A program made the position numbers and the translations under genes. Positions 1 to 17,027 of a DNA stretch of 25,111 bases are shown here, in pieces (position 1 is the first letter of the stretch; each line of letters starts with the position of its first letter). The notes beneath the pieces are model-generated. The model searched no databases. It was not told the origin of the DNA and saw nothing but the letters and a program-made list of their open reading frames with translations. This DNA is from Caulobacteraceae bacterium UBA3198 (GTDB lineage Bacteria; Pseudomonadota; Alphaproteobacteria; Caulobacterales; Caulobacteraceae). The DNA lies in contig DEWY01000012.1 in the NCBI GenBank assembly GCA_002363865.1, forward strand, positions 1 to 25,111, read 5' to 3'.

Positions 1-23
1 CGTTCAAACTTCTCTTTGGCCAT
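1..23 (-). CDS. tuf: Elongation factor Tu, N-terminal fragment (runs off the window)
   Basis: Only the first seven complete codons and part of the eighth are inside the window. Read on the minus strand from the ATG at 21-23 they give MAKEKFER, the usual proteobacterial EF-Tu start. EF-Tu is the GTPase that delivers aminoacyl-tRNA to the ribosome. The gene follows fusA by 51 bp, as in the classic str operon order rpsL-rpsG-fusA-tuf. A GGAG ribosome binding site lies about 7 nt upstream of the ATG. The identification rests on this short N-terminus plus synteny, but both agree. Confidence 0.9.
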
Positions 24-33
24 TTCAAGCTCC

Positions 34-48
34 AGCCCTGTCCGGGCT
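34..48 (-). promoter_or_regulatory. Small hairpin in the fusA-tuf gap
   Basis: AGCCC and GGGCT form a perfect 5-bp stem around a 5-nt loop, between the fusA stop and the tuf ribosome binding site. It has no T-tract, so it is not a terminator. A role in mRNA processing or in tuning tuf translation is possible but not shown. Confidence 0.3.
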
Positions 49-74
49 CGTCCTCTAACTAGGGTTGGAAGGTC

Positions 75-2153
<2,079 letters not shown>

Positions 2154-2214
2154 AGCGGAAGGCTTTGCTGAAAGAGGTCCGGAGGTAGGCTGCCGGTCGT
2201 GTGTGCTGAACGAA

Positions 2215-2249
2215 CGGCGCGGGCGGTTTAACTCAAACCGCCCGCGCCG
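2215..2249 (-). promoter_or_regulatory. 15-bp perfect hairpin between rpsG and fusA
   Basis: Positions 2215-2229 and 2235-2249 are perfect reverse complements around a 5-nt loop, with a GC-rich base and an AAA/TTT pair block next to the loop. On the minus strand it begins 22 nt after the rpsG stop codon. The sequence after it (TTCGTTC) has no real U-tract, so full rho-independent termination seems unlikely. A partial attenuator, an RNase processing site, or a barrier protecting the rpsL-rpsG mRNA are the reasonable readings. In E. coli the S7/EF-G intercistronic region is the S7 autoregulation site, which makes the position suggestive. Confidence 0.75.
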
Positions 2250-2270
2250 GGAAGCGATGGATGGACGAGC

Positions 2271-2744
2271 TTACCAGCGGTAGTGCGAGAAGGCGCGGTT
2301 CGCCTCGGCCATCTTGTGGGTGTCTTCACGCTTCTTCACCGCGGCGCCGCGGTTGGAGGAGGCGTCAAGGAGCTCACCAGCCAGCTTTTCGGTCATGGTG
2401 TTCTCGCCACGCTTGCGCGCAGCGGTCACCAGCCAACGGATGGCGAGGGCGCGGCGGCGCTCGGGACGGACTTCCACGGGCACCTGGTAGGTCGCGCCGC
2501 CAACCCGGCGGGAGCGGACCTCGATGCCGGGCGCGACATTGTCCAGAGCCGCATGGAAGGTTTCCAGCGGGCCCTGGTCCTTGCGCTTGGCTTCCAGGAT
2601 ATCGAACGCGCCGTAGATGATGTTCTCGGCGACGGCCTTCTTACCTTCGTACATCACATAGTTCATGAACTTGGTGACGACGAGATCCCCGAACTTCGGG
2701 TCGGGAAGGACTTGACGTTTTTCTGCGCGACGGCGGCGGGACAT
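2271..2744 (-). CDS. rpsG: 30S ribosomal protein S7
   Basis: This 157-aa protein has the bacterial S7 length and hallmark sequences: the basic MSRRRRAEKR start, KFGDLVVTKFMNYVM near residues 17-31, the GGATYQVPVEV strand and the GRDP-type region replaced by the usual KREDTHKMAEANRAF C-terminus. S7 nucleates folding of the 16S rRNA 3' major domain and lines the E site of the small subunit. It starts 12 nt after the rpsL stop codon, with a GGATC-type ribosome binding site, so the two are translationally close in the str operon. S7 is the autoregulator of this operon in E. coli; whether that holds here cannot be read from the sequence. Confidence 0.98.
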   Translation of the reverse strand: MSRRRRAEKRQVLPDPKFGDLVVTKFMNYVMYEGKKAVAENIIYGAFDILEAKRKDQGPLETFHAALDNVAPGIEVRSRRVGGATYQVPVEVRPERRRALAIRWLVTAARKRGENTMTEKLAGELLDASSNRGAAVKKREDTHKMAEANRAFSHYRW

Positions 2745-2756
2745 GTCTTCTGATCC

Positions 2757-3128
2757 TTACTTAGGACGCTTGGCGCCGTAGAGCGAACGACGCTGCCTGC
2801 GGTCCTTCACCCCTTGGGTGTCGAGCACGCCGCGCAGGATGTGATAGCGCACGCCGGGAAGGTCCTTCACCCGGCCGCCGCGGATCAGCACCACGGAGTG
2901 TTCCTGGAGGTTGTGGCCTTCGCCGGGGATGTAGCACACCGCTTCAATGCCGGTCGTCAGACGGACCTTGGCCACCTTACGCAGAGCCGAGTTCGGCTTC
3001 TTCGGGGTGGTGGTGTAGACGCGCGTGCAAACGCCGCGACGCTGGGGGCAGCCCTTCAGGGCCGGCACCTTGTTGCGCGAAGGCTTGTCCTTGCGCGGCT
3101 TGCGGATCAGCTGGTTGACCGTAGGCAT
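2757..3128 (-). CDS. rpsL: 30S ribosomal protein S12
   Basis: This 123-aa S12 is of standard length and near-invariant sequence. S12 sits at the decoding centre of the 30S subunit and contributes to codon-anticodon proofreading. The residues commonly changed in streptomycin resistance are wild type: K43 and K44 in TTPKKPNSALRKV, and K88 in GRVKDLPGVR. D89, in KDLPG, is the aspartate that RimO methylthiolates in many bacteria. It is the first gene of the str operon. The ATG at 3126-3128 is preceded by a leader of about 210 nt that runs back to a strong sigma-70-type promoter. Confidence 0.98.
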   Translation of the reverse strand: MPTVNQLIRKPRKDKPSRNKVPALKGCPQRRGVCTRVYTTTPKKPNSALRKVAKVRLTTGIEAVCYIPGEGHNLQEHSVVLIRGGRVKDLPGVRYHILRGVLDTQGVKDRRQRRSLYGAKRPK

Positions 3129-3347
3129 ATATTCTCTGCGCCATTCCTAGGCTTGTGGGGGCGTGTGCCGTTGGGCCGATGCGCCCCGTTGAAGGGTCGT
3201 GTTTCTTCTTGGCCTTCAAGCCCGGCTCTGAACACGAAAACTCGCCGGCGCGCATTGGTGAAGCGCTCCGGCGGGCGAGCCGTCCCTTGCAAGACTTTCG
3301 GGTCCTTCGGGACCTGGGACATCATCCCCGGCCTCAAAGGAGCGCGG
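3129..3347 (-). promoter_or_regulatory. Long structured 5' leader of the str operon
   Basis: Between the predicted transcription start (about 3341) and rpsL there are roughly 210 nt without a credible gene. Two strong foldings are visible. At 3241-3275 a 13-bp stem pairs with only the second position and one internal position unmatched on the minus RNA, around a 9-nt loop. At 3301-3314 GGTCC and GGACC flank a TTCG tetranucleotide in a perfect 5-bp stem. No peptide start with a good ribosome binding site was seen in the leader. A regulatory leader is an inference; the fold pattern is read directly. Confidence 0.45.
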
Positions 3348-3376
3348 TTCATACTCGCCCCGGCCCGGCCCGTCAA
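3348..3376 (-). promoter_or_regulatory. Promoter of the str operon (rpsL-rpsG-fusA-tuf)
   Basis: Reading the minus strand, the -35 element TTGACG (3371-3376) is separated by exactly 17 bp from a TATGAA -10 element (3348-3353). The spacer is very GC-rich, as is usual for growth-rate-controlled promoters. TTGACG is the -35 core of the Caulobacter housekeeping-sigma consensus. It is the best promoter match in the window and lies on the correct side of rpsL. Transcription would start near 3341. Confidence 0.75.
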
Positions 3377-3468
3377 TGTTTGCGCAACTTACGCGGCGAC
3401 CAAGGCGGTCGCGCCACAGTTTCGCCGCCCCCGCCGCCCAGCTTGGCCATAGCCGGTCGGGAGGACCC

Positions 3469-4056
3469 ATGACGCGCGGCATGAGAACCCTGGCGGCCGC
3501 CGCCCTGGTGGCCACCCTGCACCTTGTCGCGTTCCTGGCCTTGACGCGAGTGGCTCCGGAGTCGCCGGTGTTCGGGGAGGGGCCGATCTTTGAGGTTGTC
3601 CTGGCCCCGCCCCTGGCCGCCCTCAGACGTCGGCCGGAGCTGCGTCGGACGGCGCCGAATCGGCCAGATCCGCGACCGCCCGCGCTGCGGCGGGGTGTGG
3701 TCGATTCGGCCCCGCCAGCGCGGCTCCCCTTCAGCGCGAGCCCCGAGGCCGACCCCGCGGCCATCGCCCAGGCCGCCCGCCTGCGAAGCGCTTTGCGGCA
3801 GACCTTCGGCTGCAGCCAGCCGGACATGTCTCGCCTCAACGAGGCCGAGCGGGAGGCCTGCCTGGCCCGCTTCGCCGCTGGCGCCGAAACCGCGACCTAT
3901 CGGCCGCCCCTGATGGACGCCGACAAACGACGGGGGCTGGACCAGGCCGCAACCCGCAAGGCCGCCGATCGCGCCTATCGCGACTCCGTCACCCCGCCGC
4001 TTGGGATCGACACCACAGGCGGCGGGCCGGTGATGAGCCCCCTCCCCGACCTGTGA
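3469..4056 (+). CDS. Membrane-anchored protein with a TonB-like N-terminus, no TonB C-terminal domain
   Basis: This 195-aa protein starts at ATG 3469, 5-6 nt after a GGGAGG ribosome binding site; an open frame extends upstream to 3376 but lacks such a site. The N-terminus has one hydrophobic segment (about residues 6-22) containing a histidine (ATLHLVAFLAL), followed by GPIFEVVLAPPLA and a proline/arginine-rich stretch. That arrangement resembles the membrane anchor of TonB/TolA-type energy transducers. The C-terminal half instead holds two cysteines in GCSQPDMSRLNEAEREAC and ends without a TonB-type beta fold. Topology should be cytoplasmic N-terminus with a periplasmic body, and the cysteines may form a disulphide. 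It is divergent from the str operon and convergent with the YbjN gene. The family is not certain and no function is claimed. Confidence 0.75.
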   Translation: MTRGMRTLAAAALVATLHLVAFLALTRVAPESPVFGEGPIFEVVLAPPLAALRRRPELRRTAPNRPDPRPPALRRGVVDSAPPARLPFSASPEADPAAIAQAARLRSALRQTFGCSQPDMSRLNEAEREACLARFAAGAETATYRPPLMDADKRRGLDQAATRKAADRAYRDSVTPPLGIDTTGGGPVMSPLPDL

Positions 4057-4079
4057 CCGGCCGCAAGCCCCGTCGGTCA
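4054..4079. terminator. Weak bidirectional hairpin containing both convergent stop codons
   Basis: TGACCG at 4054-4059 pairs with CGGTCA at 4074-4079. The outer three bases of each arm are the TGA stop codons of the two convergent genes. The stem is 6 bp with a 14-nt loop and no T-tract on either side, so it is at best a weak shared end signal. Confidence 0.25.
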
Positions 4080-4544
4080 GAAATCGATGAAGTTCTTGAA
4101 GGCGGGAACCACCGCCCCCCAGGTCCCAATGACGCTTTGCAGCTGCTCGGTCGTAGCCCCGAGCTCCAGATCCACATCCATCTGGACGGCGGGATCCATC
4201 TCGGAGTCCAGATAGGCCCGGCCAAACCGCATCTCACGGTTCCACTCATTGATCTTCGCCAGGCCCGGCGACTGTTTCATGCTGAAGGCGACGCCGAACT
4301 GGATCGTCGTGCAGCGGCCGCGCTCGCAGCCATAGAAATAGATTGCGTAGTTGCTTCCGTCGGTGGCGCTGCGGACCATGGGGTCGCCGACCCCGTCGAC
4401 ATCCTCCTCGGCGCGGTAGCCATTGGCCTGCAGCACCTCGATCACCTCGGCTGCGGTCACGCCGCCGGCCGGAAGCGGTCGCGACTGGGCCGGAACCGCA
4501 CACAGGCCCAGGGCCAATCCTGCGGCCATCCACAACTCGCGCAT
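4077..4544 (-). CDS. Exported YbjN-domain protein
   Basis: This 155-aa protein begins with a signal peptide (MRELWMAAGLALGLCAVPAQS, likely cut after about residue 21). The mature part reads as a YbjN-type domain: an N-terminal helix GVTAAEVIEVLQANGY, a beta strand YAIYFYGCERGRC and the segment LAKINEWNREMRFGRAYLD, typical of YbjN relatives where a bacterial polypeptide reports on 'NEWN..RFGRA'. YbjN-family proteins are small alpha/beta folds, some of them involved in stress and motility regulation in E. coli; a periplasmic member of unknown role is the safe description. C73 and C78 (in YGCERGRC) could form a disulphide. The ATG has a GGAG ribosome binding site. It lies 84 bp downstream of the S9 peptidase gene on the same strand. 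Confidence 0.8.
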   Translation of the reverse strand: MRELWMAAGLALGLCAVPAQSRPLPAGGVTAAEVIEVLQANGYRAEEDVDGVGDPMVRSATDGSNYAIYFYGCERGRCTTIQFGVAFSMKQSPGLAKINEWNREMRFGRAYLDSEMDPAVQMDVDLELGATTEQLQSVIGTWGAVVPAFKNFIDF

Positions 4545-4600
4545 GCCAATACTCCATCTGGTCCAGCGGTGTTCGAGGCCGTCATTCCACAGCCCCGCTG

Positions 4601-4623
4601 AAAACGGAAGCGCCGGCCGGCGC
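4601..4623 (-). terminator. Possible terminator after the S9 peptidase gene
   Basis: The palindrome GCGCCGGCCGGCGC at 4610-4623 can form a 5-bp GC stem with a GGCC loop. On the minus strand it is followed by TTCCGTTTT (T-run at 4601-4604), 6 nt after the peptidase stop codon. The interrupted T-run makes it a moderate candidate only. Confidence 0.4.
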
Positions 4624-4628
4624 GCGCC

Positions 4629-6581
4629 TCAGGACGCCGGCAGATGGGCGGTGAGGAACCGGTCCAGGGCCTCCAGCATCCGCGCGCGGCTTTGCGGGCG
4701 ATAGAAGTAGTGGTTCTCCCCTTCGAAGGTCAGCAGCTCCACCGACTTGCCAGCCTGCTCCAGGGCGTTCTTCATCAGCACCGAATGGTCGAGGAGGACG
4801 ACCGCGTCCTGCTCGCCGTGCATCAGCAGGATGGGCGCCGTCGCGGCGGCTGCGTGCGTGACGGGCGAGGCGGCCGCCATCTCTTCGCGGGTGGCGTTCG
4901 CCAGCTGGTCGCGAAAACCTGTGAAACGGGAGGAATCCCGCCCAGACCCCCGAACCACGTGCAACTGGGCCATCTGCAGGTCGGTGACCGGCGCAATGGC
5001 CGCTGCGCACTGAAAGGCGGCCGGATGCAGAGTAGCGCCGACCAGGGCCGCGTATCCGCCATAGCTGGCGCCGACGATGCAAACCCGTTGAGCGTCAATC
5101 ACGCCGTCCTTCGAGAGAGACAAGACGCCGTCAAGCAGGTCTGTCTGCATCTTGCCGGCCCATTCCCCCTTCCCGGCATCTTCGAAGGCTTTGCCAAACC
5201 CTCGAGAACCCCGGAACTGGGGTCGCAGCACGGCATAGCCGCGACTCGCCAGGAACTGGGTCAGATAGTCGAAGCTGTTGGTGTCCCGGGACGCCGGTCC
5301 CCCGTGCGGCAGGACGATCAGGGGGAGGCCCGTCGTCCGCCCGCCTGGGGGAAGGGTCAAATAGGCGGGGATCTCCAGGCCGTCGCGGGCCTGGTAGGTG
5401 ATCCACTGGGTTTGGCCCAACGGCGCCTCGGCAAGCTCCGGGAAGGAGGACCCCAGGGGGGAAAGCTCCTTCTTGCCCCAGTCCAGCAGGTACCAGACCG
5501 GAGGCGAGTCCGCGCCGTCAGCCACGATGACAAAGCGTTTCCGGTCCTGGGACCAGCTCACCAGGCCCAGGTCACGGTCTGGAAGGGCGCGGGTGAGCAG
5601 CCCGTGTACGGCGCCGATCTCAGGGTCCAGATACTGGACCTCCATAGACTCGCCGCCCGCCATCAAGGCGAGCGCCCGACCTGTATAGGGATCGCGGACC
5701 AATCTTGGCTGATAGGGGCTTGGGTCACCGACGCGTTCAATCTGGCCGTCGGAGAGGCGATGACGGACGACCTGTTGTCCGGCTTCATCGACCTGAAGAA
5801 GGTAGACGGAGTCCTCGGGGTCGGAATAACCGAGATAGGCGCCCCCAGACTCTTCACGCCAGATCTCCGTCCAGCGCCGCTCTCCCTTGGCGCGGGCGAA
5901 GACCCGCGCCTTGGCGACAGCGGGATCAACCTCGTAACGGACGCGGGCGTCACCTTCGGAGTCGGGTTCAAAATAACGGGAGTCGAAGTTGCCGGGTTCG
6001 ACAATCCGTCCATGACCGGTGGCGGGATCGGCCCGCCAGAGCGACCATTTGAAGACCTGTTCGTCCCCCTTCTGGACAATGCGGCTGTCCACATGGGAGC
6101 GGTCGATGGTCTGTTGCAGGCCCATCAGATAGACGGCCGGCTTTTCCCCGTGAATCACTCGCATGATCGGCTGGCCGGTCGCATAGCGGCTGGCCTGGTC
6201 GTTGGACAGCAGCAGGGCGACGACCTCGCCCTCGGCGCTGACCACGATGTTCCGTTCAAAACGGTACTGGCTCCGGGGGCCACGCTTCTCCCAGAAGCCG
6301 ACCCGAACGATGACATAGTCATCGCCCGCCCAGTCGATGCTGACGGCCTCAATATCGCCGAGGGGCACCGTCTTGGCGCCCGGCTGATCCAGGGTGGCGA
6401 TGTTGAGGGACCGGGCGCCCGCCGGTCCGCCCAGCAGGGCCACCCGCGCCCCATCGGGCGAGATCGCCGCGTCCTGGATCGCCTCCAGCCTCGCAAATGC
6501 CGCCACCGGCGGCGGCGCGGCGGCCGCCATCGTCGCGCCAGCGGCCCAGACCGCAAGCGCCATCAACATCAAAACGCGCAT
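4629..6581 (-). CDS. Secreted prolyl oligopeptidase family (S9) serine peptidase
   Basis: This 650-aa protein is counted from the ATG at 6581, which has a GGGGAG ribosome binding site 6 nt upstream; a TTG five codons earlier is in frame but poorly placed. A signal peptide (MRVLMLMALAVWAAG..., cut after about AAAA at residue 22) sends it to the periplasm. Residues about 25-400 are a beta-propeller-like region. The C-terminal alpha/beta-hydrolase domain holds HGGP (426-429), the nucleophile S506 in GASYGGY, D592 in HGEQD and H624 in GENHYF, a complete Ser-Asp-His triad. Such enzymes act as dipeptidyl or acylaminoacyl peptidases on short peptides; the substrate here is unknown. The gene lies behind the rpoC terminator, so it should have its own promoter. 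Confidence 0.93.
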   Translation of the reverse strand: MRVLMLMALAVWAAGATMAAAAPPPVAAFARLEAIQDAAISPDGARVALLGGPAGARSLNIATLDQPGAKTVPLGDIEAVSIDWAGDDYVIVRVGFWEKRGPRSQYRFERNIVVSAEGEVVALLLSNDQASRYATGQPIMRVIHGEKPAVYLMGLQQTIDRSHVDSRIVQKGDEQVFKWSLWRADPATGHGRIVEPGNFDSRYFEPDSEGDARVRYEVDPAVAKARVFARAKGERRWTEIWREESGGAYLGYSDPEDSVYLLQVDEAGQQVVRHRLSDGQIERVGDPSPYQPRLVRDPYTGRALALMAGGESMEVQYLDPEIGAVHGLLTRALPDRDLGLVSWSQDRKRFVIVADGADSPPVWYLLDWGKKELSPLGSSFPELAEAPLGQTQWITYQARDGLEIPAYLTLPPGGRTTGLPLIVLPHGGPASRDTNSFDYLTQFLASRGYAVLRPQFRGSRGFGKAFEDAGKGEWAGKMQTDLLDGVLSLSKDGVIDAQRVCIVGASYGGYAALVGATLHPAAFQCAAAIAPVTDLQMAQLHVVRGSGRDSSRFTGFRDQLANATREEMAAASPVTHAAAATAPILLMHGEQDAVVLLDHSVLMKNALEQAGKSVELLTFEGENHYFYRPQSRARMLEALDRFLTAHLPAS

Positions 6582-6649
6582 GAAGACTCCCCTCAACCCC
6601 AGGTGAGGTTAGCCAGGAGTTGCGCCCAAGGCAAAGCTTCGACGCCGGT

Positions 6650-6684
6650 AAAACGAAAAACGGCCCGGGGTCGCCCCCGGGCCG
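6650..6684 (-). terminator. Rho-independent terminator of the rpoBC operon
   Basis: CGGCCCGGGG (6661-6670) and CCCCGGGCCG (6675-6684) form a perfect 10-bp stem with a 4-nt loop. On the minus strand it is followed directly by TTTTTCGTTTT (6660 down to 6650). It lies 42 nt after the rpoC stop codon and is the strongest terminator in the window. Confidence 0.93.
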
Positions 6685-6701
6685 TCTGTCTGTCGCAACC
6701 T

Positions 6702-6719
6702 GGTTCCGCAGGCGGAACC
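6702..6719 (-). terminator. Accessory hairpin just after rpoC
   Basis: GGTTCCG and CGGAACC form a perfect stem around CAGG, 7 nt after the rpoC stop codon and 17 nt before the main terminator hairpin. It has no T-tract of its own. It may protect the 3' end or help pause polymerase ahead of the terminator. Confidence 0.5.
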
Positions 6720-6726
6720 GCCGGCC

Positions 6727-10920
<4,194 letters not shown>

Positions 10921-11012
10921 CAGATTTCCAGTTCGTCAGTCATTCTGGAAGGCGAGAGGGAGAGGCTGACGGCCCCTCCCCCCGCAAAAGCGGCGCGGGA
11001 TGAAGGCAGCGG

Positions 11013-15083
<4,071 letters not shown>

Positions 15084-15384
15084 GTTATTCCCTTGAGCGC
15101 GCGCGGGCGACAGGCCAGCGCGCCGTAAGTGTCATCCTGCGTCCACCCTCAACCCCCGGATGACCGGGGGCCGGACGCTGGAAATGTCCCCTTTACGTCG
15201 GGGACGCTCCCTCGCATGGTCGGAGGGCGACGGACCATGCCTCGGAGACGGAACGTGCGAAGACTCGCGTCTTAGCTGAATCGGAATTTCGCGAAGCTCG
15301 CCAGATAGGGCTTTTGCAAGCGCTTGGGAAGCCCCTTCCACAGAAAAGTTAAGGGCGCTGTGGAACTGGGCAGAGGGGCGCCGC
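15084..15384 (-). promoter_or_regulatory. Structured leader upstream of rpoB
   Basis: This 301-bp gene-free stretch holds three perfect hairpins in series. 15153-15159 pairs with 15164-15170 (CCCCCGG/CCGGGGG, 4-nt loop). 15186-15191 pairs with 15200-15205 (GTCCCC/GGGGAC, 8-nt loop). 15214-15221 pairs with 15233-15240 (GCATGGTC/GACCATGC, 11-nt loop). None is followed by a T-tract on the minus strand. They lie between a candidate promoter near 15269-15295 and the rpoB ribosome binding site, so the mRNA leader would be about 180 nt and heavily folded. An attenuator, a processing region or a protein-binding leader are possible; no known leader class was recognised. Confidence 0.5.
15269..15295 (-). 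promoter_or_regulatory. Candidate rpoB promoter
   Basis: On the minus strand GCTAAGAC (15269-15276) matches seven of eight positions of the Caulobacter housekeeping -10 consensus as remembered (GCTANAWC). A weak TTCGCGA -35 match (15289-15295) sits 12 bp upstream, within that consensus's spacing. The -35 is poor, so this remains a guess; a TTCCCA/TATCTG pair further upstream is an alternative. Confidence 0.28.
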
Positions 15385-15948
15385 CTACAGATCAATCCGC
15401 CAGCGCAGGATTTCCGCGCCGCCATGAAGGCTTCCGCCGGCCTCGCGCGCGGCGAGAAACCCGCCGTTCTTCACTACCATCCTCTGCGAGGCCGGATTGT
15501 CGGCGTCGGTGGTGAGCTCCACGTGATCCAGGCCCCGCGCCCGGGCCTCTGGCAGCAATAGCCTCAGCCCCTCCGTGGCGTAGCCCCTTCCCCGCCGCCA
15601 GGACGGCACGGCATATCCAATATGGCCATAGGGAAACCAGTCGGGCAGCGGCCCACCGCCCGGGCCCCAGCGCAGACCAATGGACCCGCAGAACCCCTCG
15701 TCCCAGATCCAGCGCCGGATGCTGGGCAGACGGGTCCCCAGGCTTCCATCGAGCCGCATGACGGGAGGCCCGCCACCGTCGGGATTGTCCAGGGACCGGA
15801 CGAAGGCCTCCGGATCGGCGGCGATGCGCTCGAGCTCTTCATCAGCCGCCGACTTGCCGCGCACATTGTCAGACGACCAGCCCCGCCGCAGCGCATCGGC
15901 ATAGGCGGGCAGCAGGTCCAGGCTGGGGGTCTCGAGCGTGACGGGCAT
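15385..15948 (-). CDS. GNAT family acetyltransferase (COG3981-like)
   Basis: This 187-aa GNAT protein would transfer an acyl group from acyl-CoA to an amine; the substrate is unknown. The acetyl-CoA-binding motif A is HIGYAVPSWRRGRGYATEGL, with the R/Q-x-x-G-x-G/A signature RRGRGYAT. It is followed by LDHVELTTDADNPASQRMV and the VKNGGFL segment, which resembles the COG3981 'predicted acetyltransferase' group. The ATG at 15948 lacks a Shine-Dalgarno sequence, while a promoter-like pair ends only 5 nt upstream, so the mRNA may be leaderless. It stands between the rplL end hairpin and the rpoB leader, splitting genes that are usually adjacent. A link to ribosome or polymerase modification is only suggested by position. 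Confidence 0.88.
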   Translation of the reverse strand: MPVTLETPSLDLLPAYADALRRGWSSDNVRGKSAADEELERIAADPEAFVRSLDNPDGGGPPVMRLDGSLGTRLPSIRRWIWDEGFCGSIGLRWGPGGGPLPDWFPYGHIGYAVPSWRRGRGYATEGLRLLLPEARARGLDHVELTTDADNPASQRMVVKNGGFLAAREAGGSLHGGAEILRWRIDL

Positions 15949-15953
15949 GGTCG

Positions 15954-15982
15954 ACTATCGCGCCAGTCGGGCCGCTGGGAAA
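15954..15982 (-). promoter_or_regulatory. Candidate promoter giving a leaderless GNAT mRNA
   Basis: The minus strand has TTTCCC (15977-15982), a 17-bp spacer and GATAGT (15954-15959). The predicted start falls within a base or two of the A of the ATG at 15948. Each hexamer matches the sigma-70 consensus at three or four positions only. The fit with the missing ribosome binding site raises the plausibility. Confidence 0.35.
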
Positions 15983-16027
15983 GTGGTCGCGGTCAGGAGG
16001 CCAGATGACGGGCGGCGCACATGGAAA

Positions 16028-16054
16028 CGGGCCCGGAGGTTTCCCCCGGGCCCG
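16028..16054 (-). terminator. Terminator-like hairpin after rplL
   Basis: CGGGCCCGG (16028-16036) and CCGGGCCCG (16046-16054) form a perfect 9-bp stem. The inner bases can extend it by two GC pairs past one mismatch. On the minus strand only TTTCC follows, so termination may be incomplete. It lies 31 nt after the rplL stop codon. Confidence 0.6.
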
Positions 16055-16085
16055 CGAAAGAGACGCGAGATGCGCCGCTTTGGTC

Positions 16086-16466
<381 letters not shown>

Positions 16467-16511
16467 GGGATTTTGATCCTTGAGAGATTTGGGATGTCGG
16501 GAAAATGACGA

Positions 16512-17027
16512 TCAGGCGGCGTCTTTGGCGGCATATGCGCCCATGACGCGGGCCAGCTGACCGGCCGGCGCCTGCAGGATGCCGGCGATCTTGGTCGCGG
16601 GCGCCTGGACGAGGCCAATGATCTTGCCGCGGAGCTGGTCGAGCGAGGGCAGAGTCGCAAGCGCGCTCACCCCGGTCTTGTCCAGAACCTGCGTGCCCAT
16701 CAGGCCGCCCATGATCACGAGTTTCTCGTTTTCCTTGGCGAACTGGGTGGCGACCTTGGCGGCGGAGACCGGGTCCGGGCCGTAGGCGATGGCGACAGGG
16801 CCAGTGAAAAGGGCGTCGCCCTCCTCGCCAACCGAGCCGTTCAGAGCCTTCTGGGCCAGGGTGTTCTTCACCACCTTCAGCTGGGCGCCCTGCTCACGCA
16901 GGCGACCCCGGAGATTCGTCATTTCCGCAACGGTCAGACCCAGATTGTGGGTCACGACCACGGCGCCGGATTCGGCAAAGACGCTTTTCAGCGTCTCGAT
17001 CGCTTCCTGCTTTTGAGCGCGGTCCAT
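16512..17027 (-). CDS. rplJ: 50S ribosomal protein L10
   Basis: This 171-aa L10 forms the base of the ribosomal stalk, binding 23S rRNA through its N-terminal domain and L7/L12 dimers through its C-terminal helix. The start MDRAQKQEAIETLKSVF, the motif LRGRLREQGAQLKVVKNTLA and the C-terminal LQAPAGQLARVMGAYAAK are standard. A clear AGGAG ribosome binding site precedes the ATG. It is separated from rplA by 432 bp that contain the rplA terminator, a promoter and a structured leader, so it heads its own transcript. L10 (with L7/L12) usually represses its own mRNA by binding the leader. Confidence 0.98.
   Translation of the reverse strand: MDRAQKQEAIETLKSVFAESGAVVVTHNLGLTVAEMTNLRGRLREQGAQLKVVKNTLAQKALNGSVGEEGDALFTGPVAIAYGPDPVSAAKVATQFAKENEKLVIMGGLMGTQVLDKTGVSALATLPSLDQLRGKIIGLVQAPATKIAGILQAPAGQLARVMGAYAAKDAA

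Noticed and set aside
2757..3128. Streptomycin-resistance change in RpsL
   Set aside because: K43 and K88 are wild type.
3376..3468. Upstream ATG at 3376 for the TonB-like gene
   Set aside because: It lies inside the str promoter -35 element, lacks a ribosome binding site and adds an Arg-rich tail ahead of the membrane helix.
6582..6596. Earlier TTG start of the S9 peptidase (five extra residues)
   Set aside because: The GGGGAG ribosome binding site is correctly spaced only for the ATG at 6581, which also gives a normal signal peptide.
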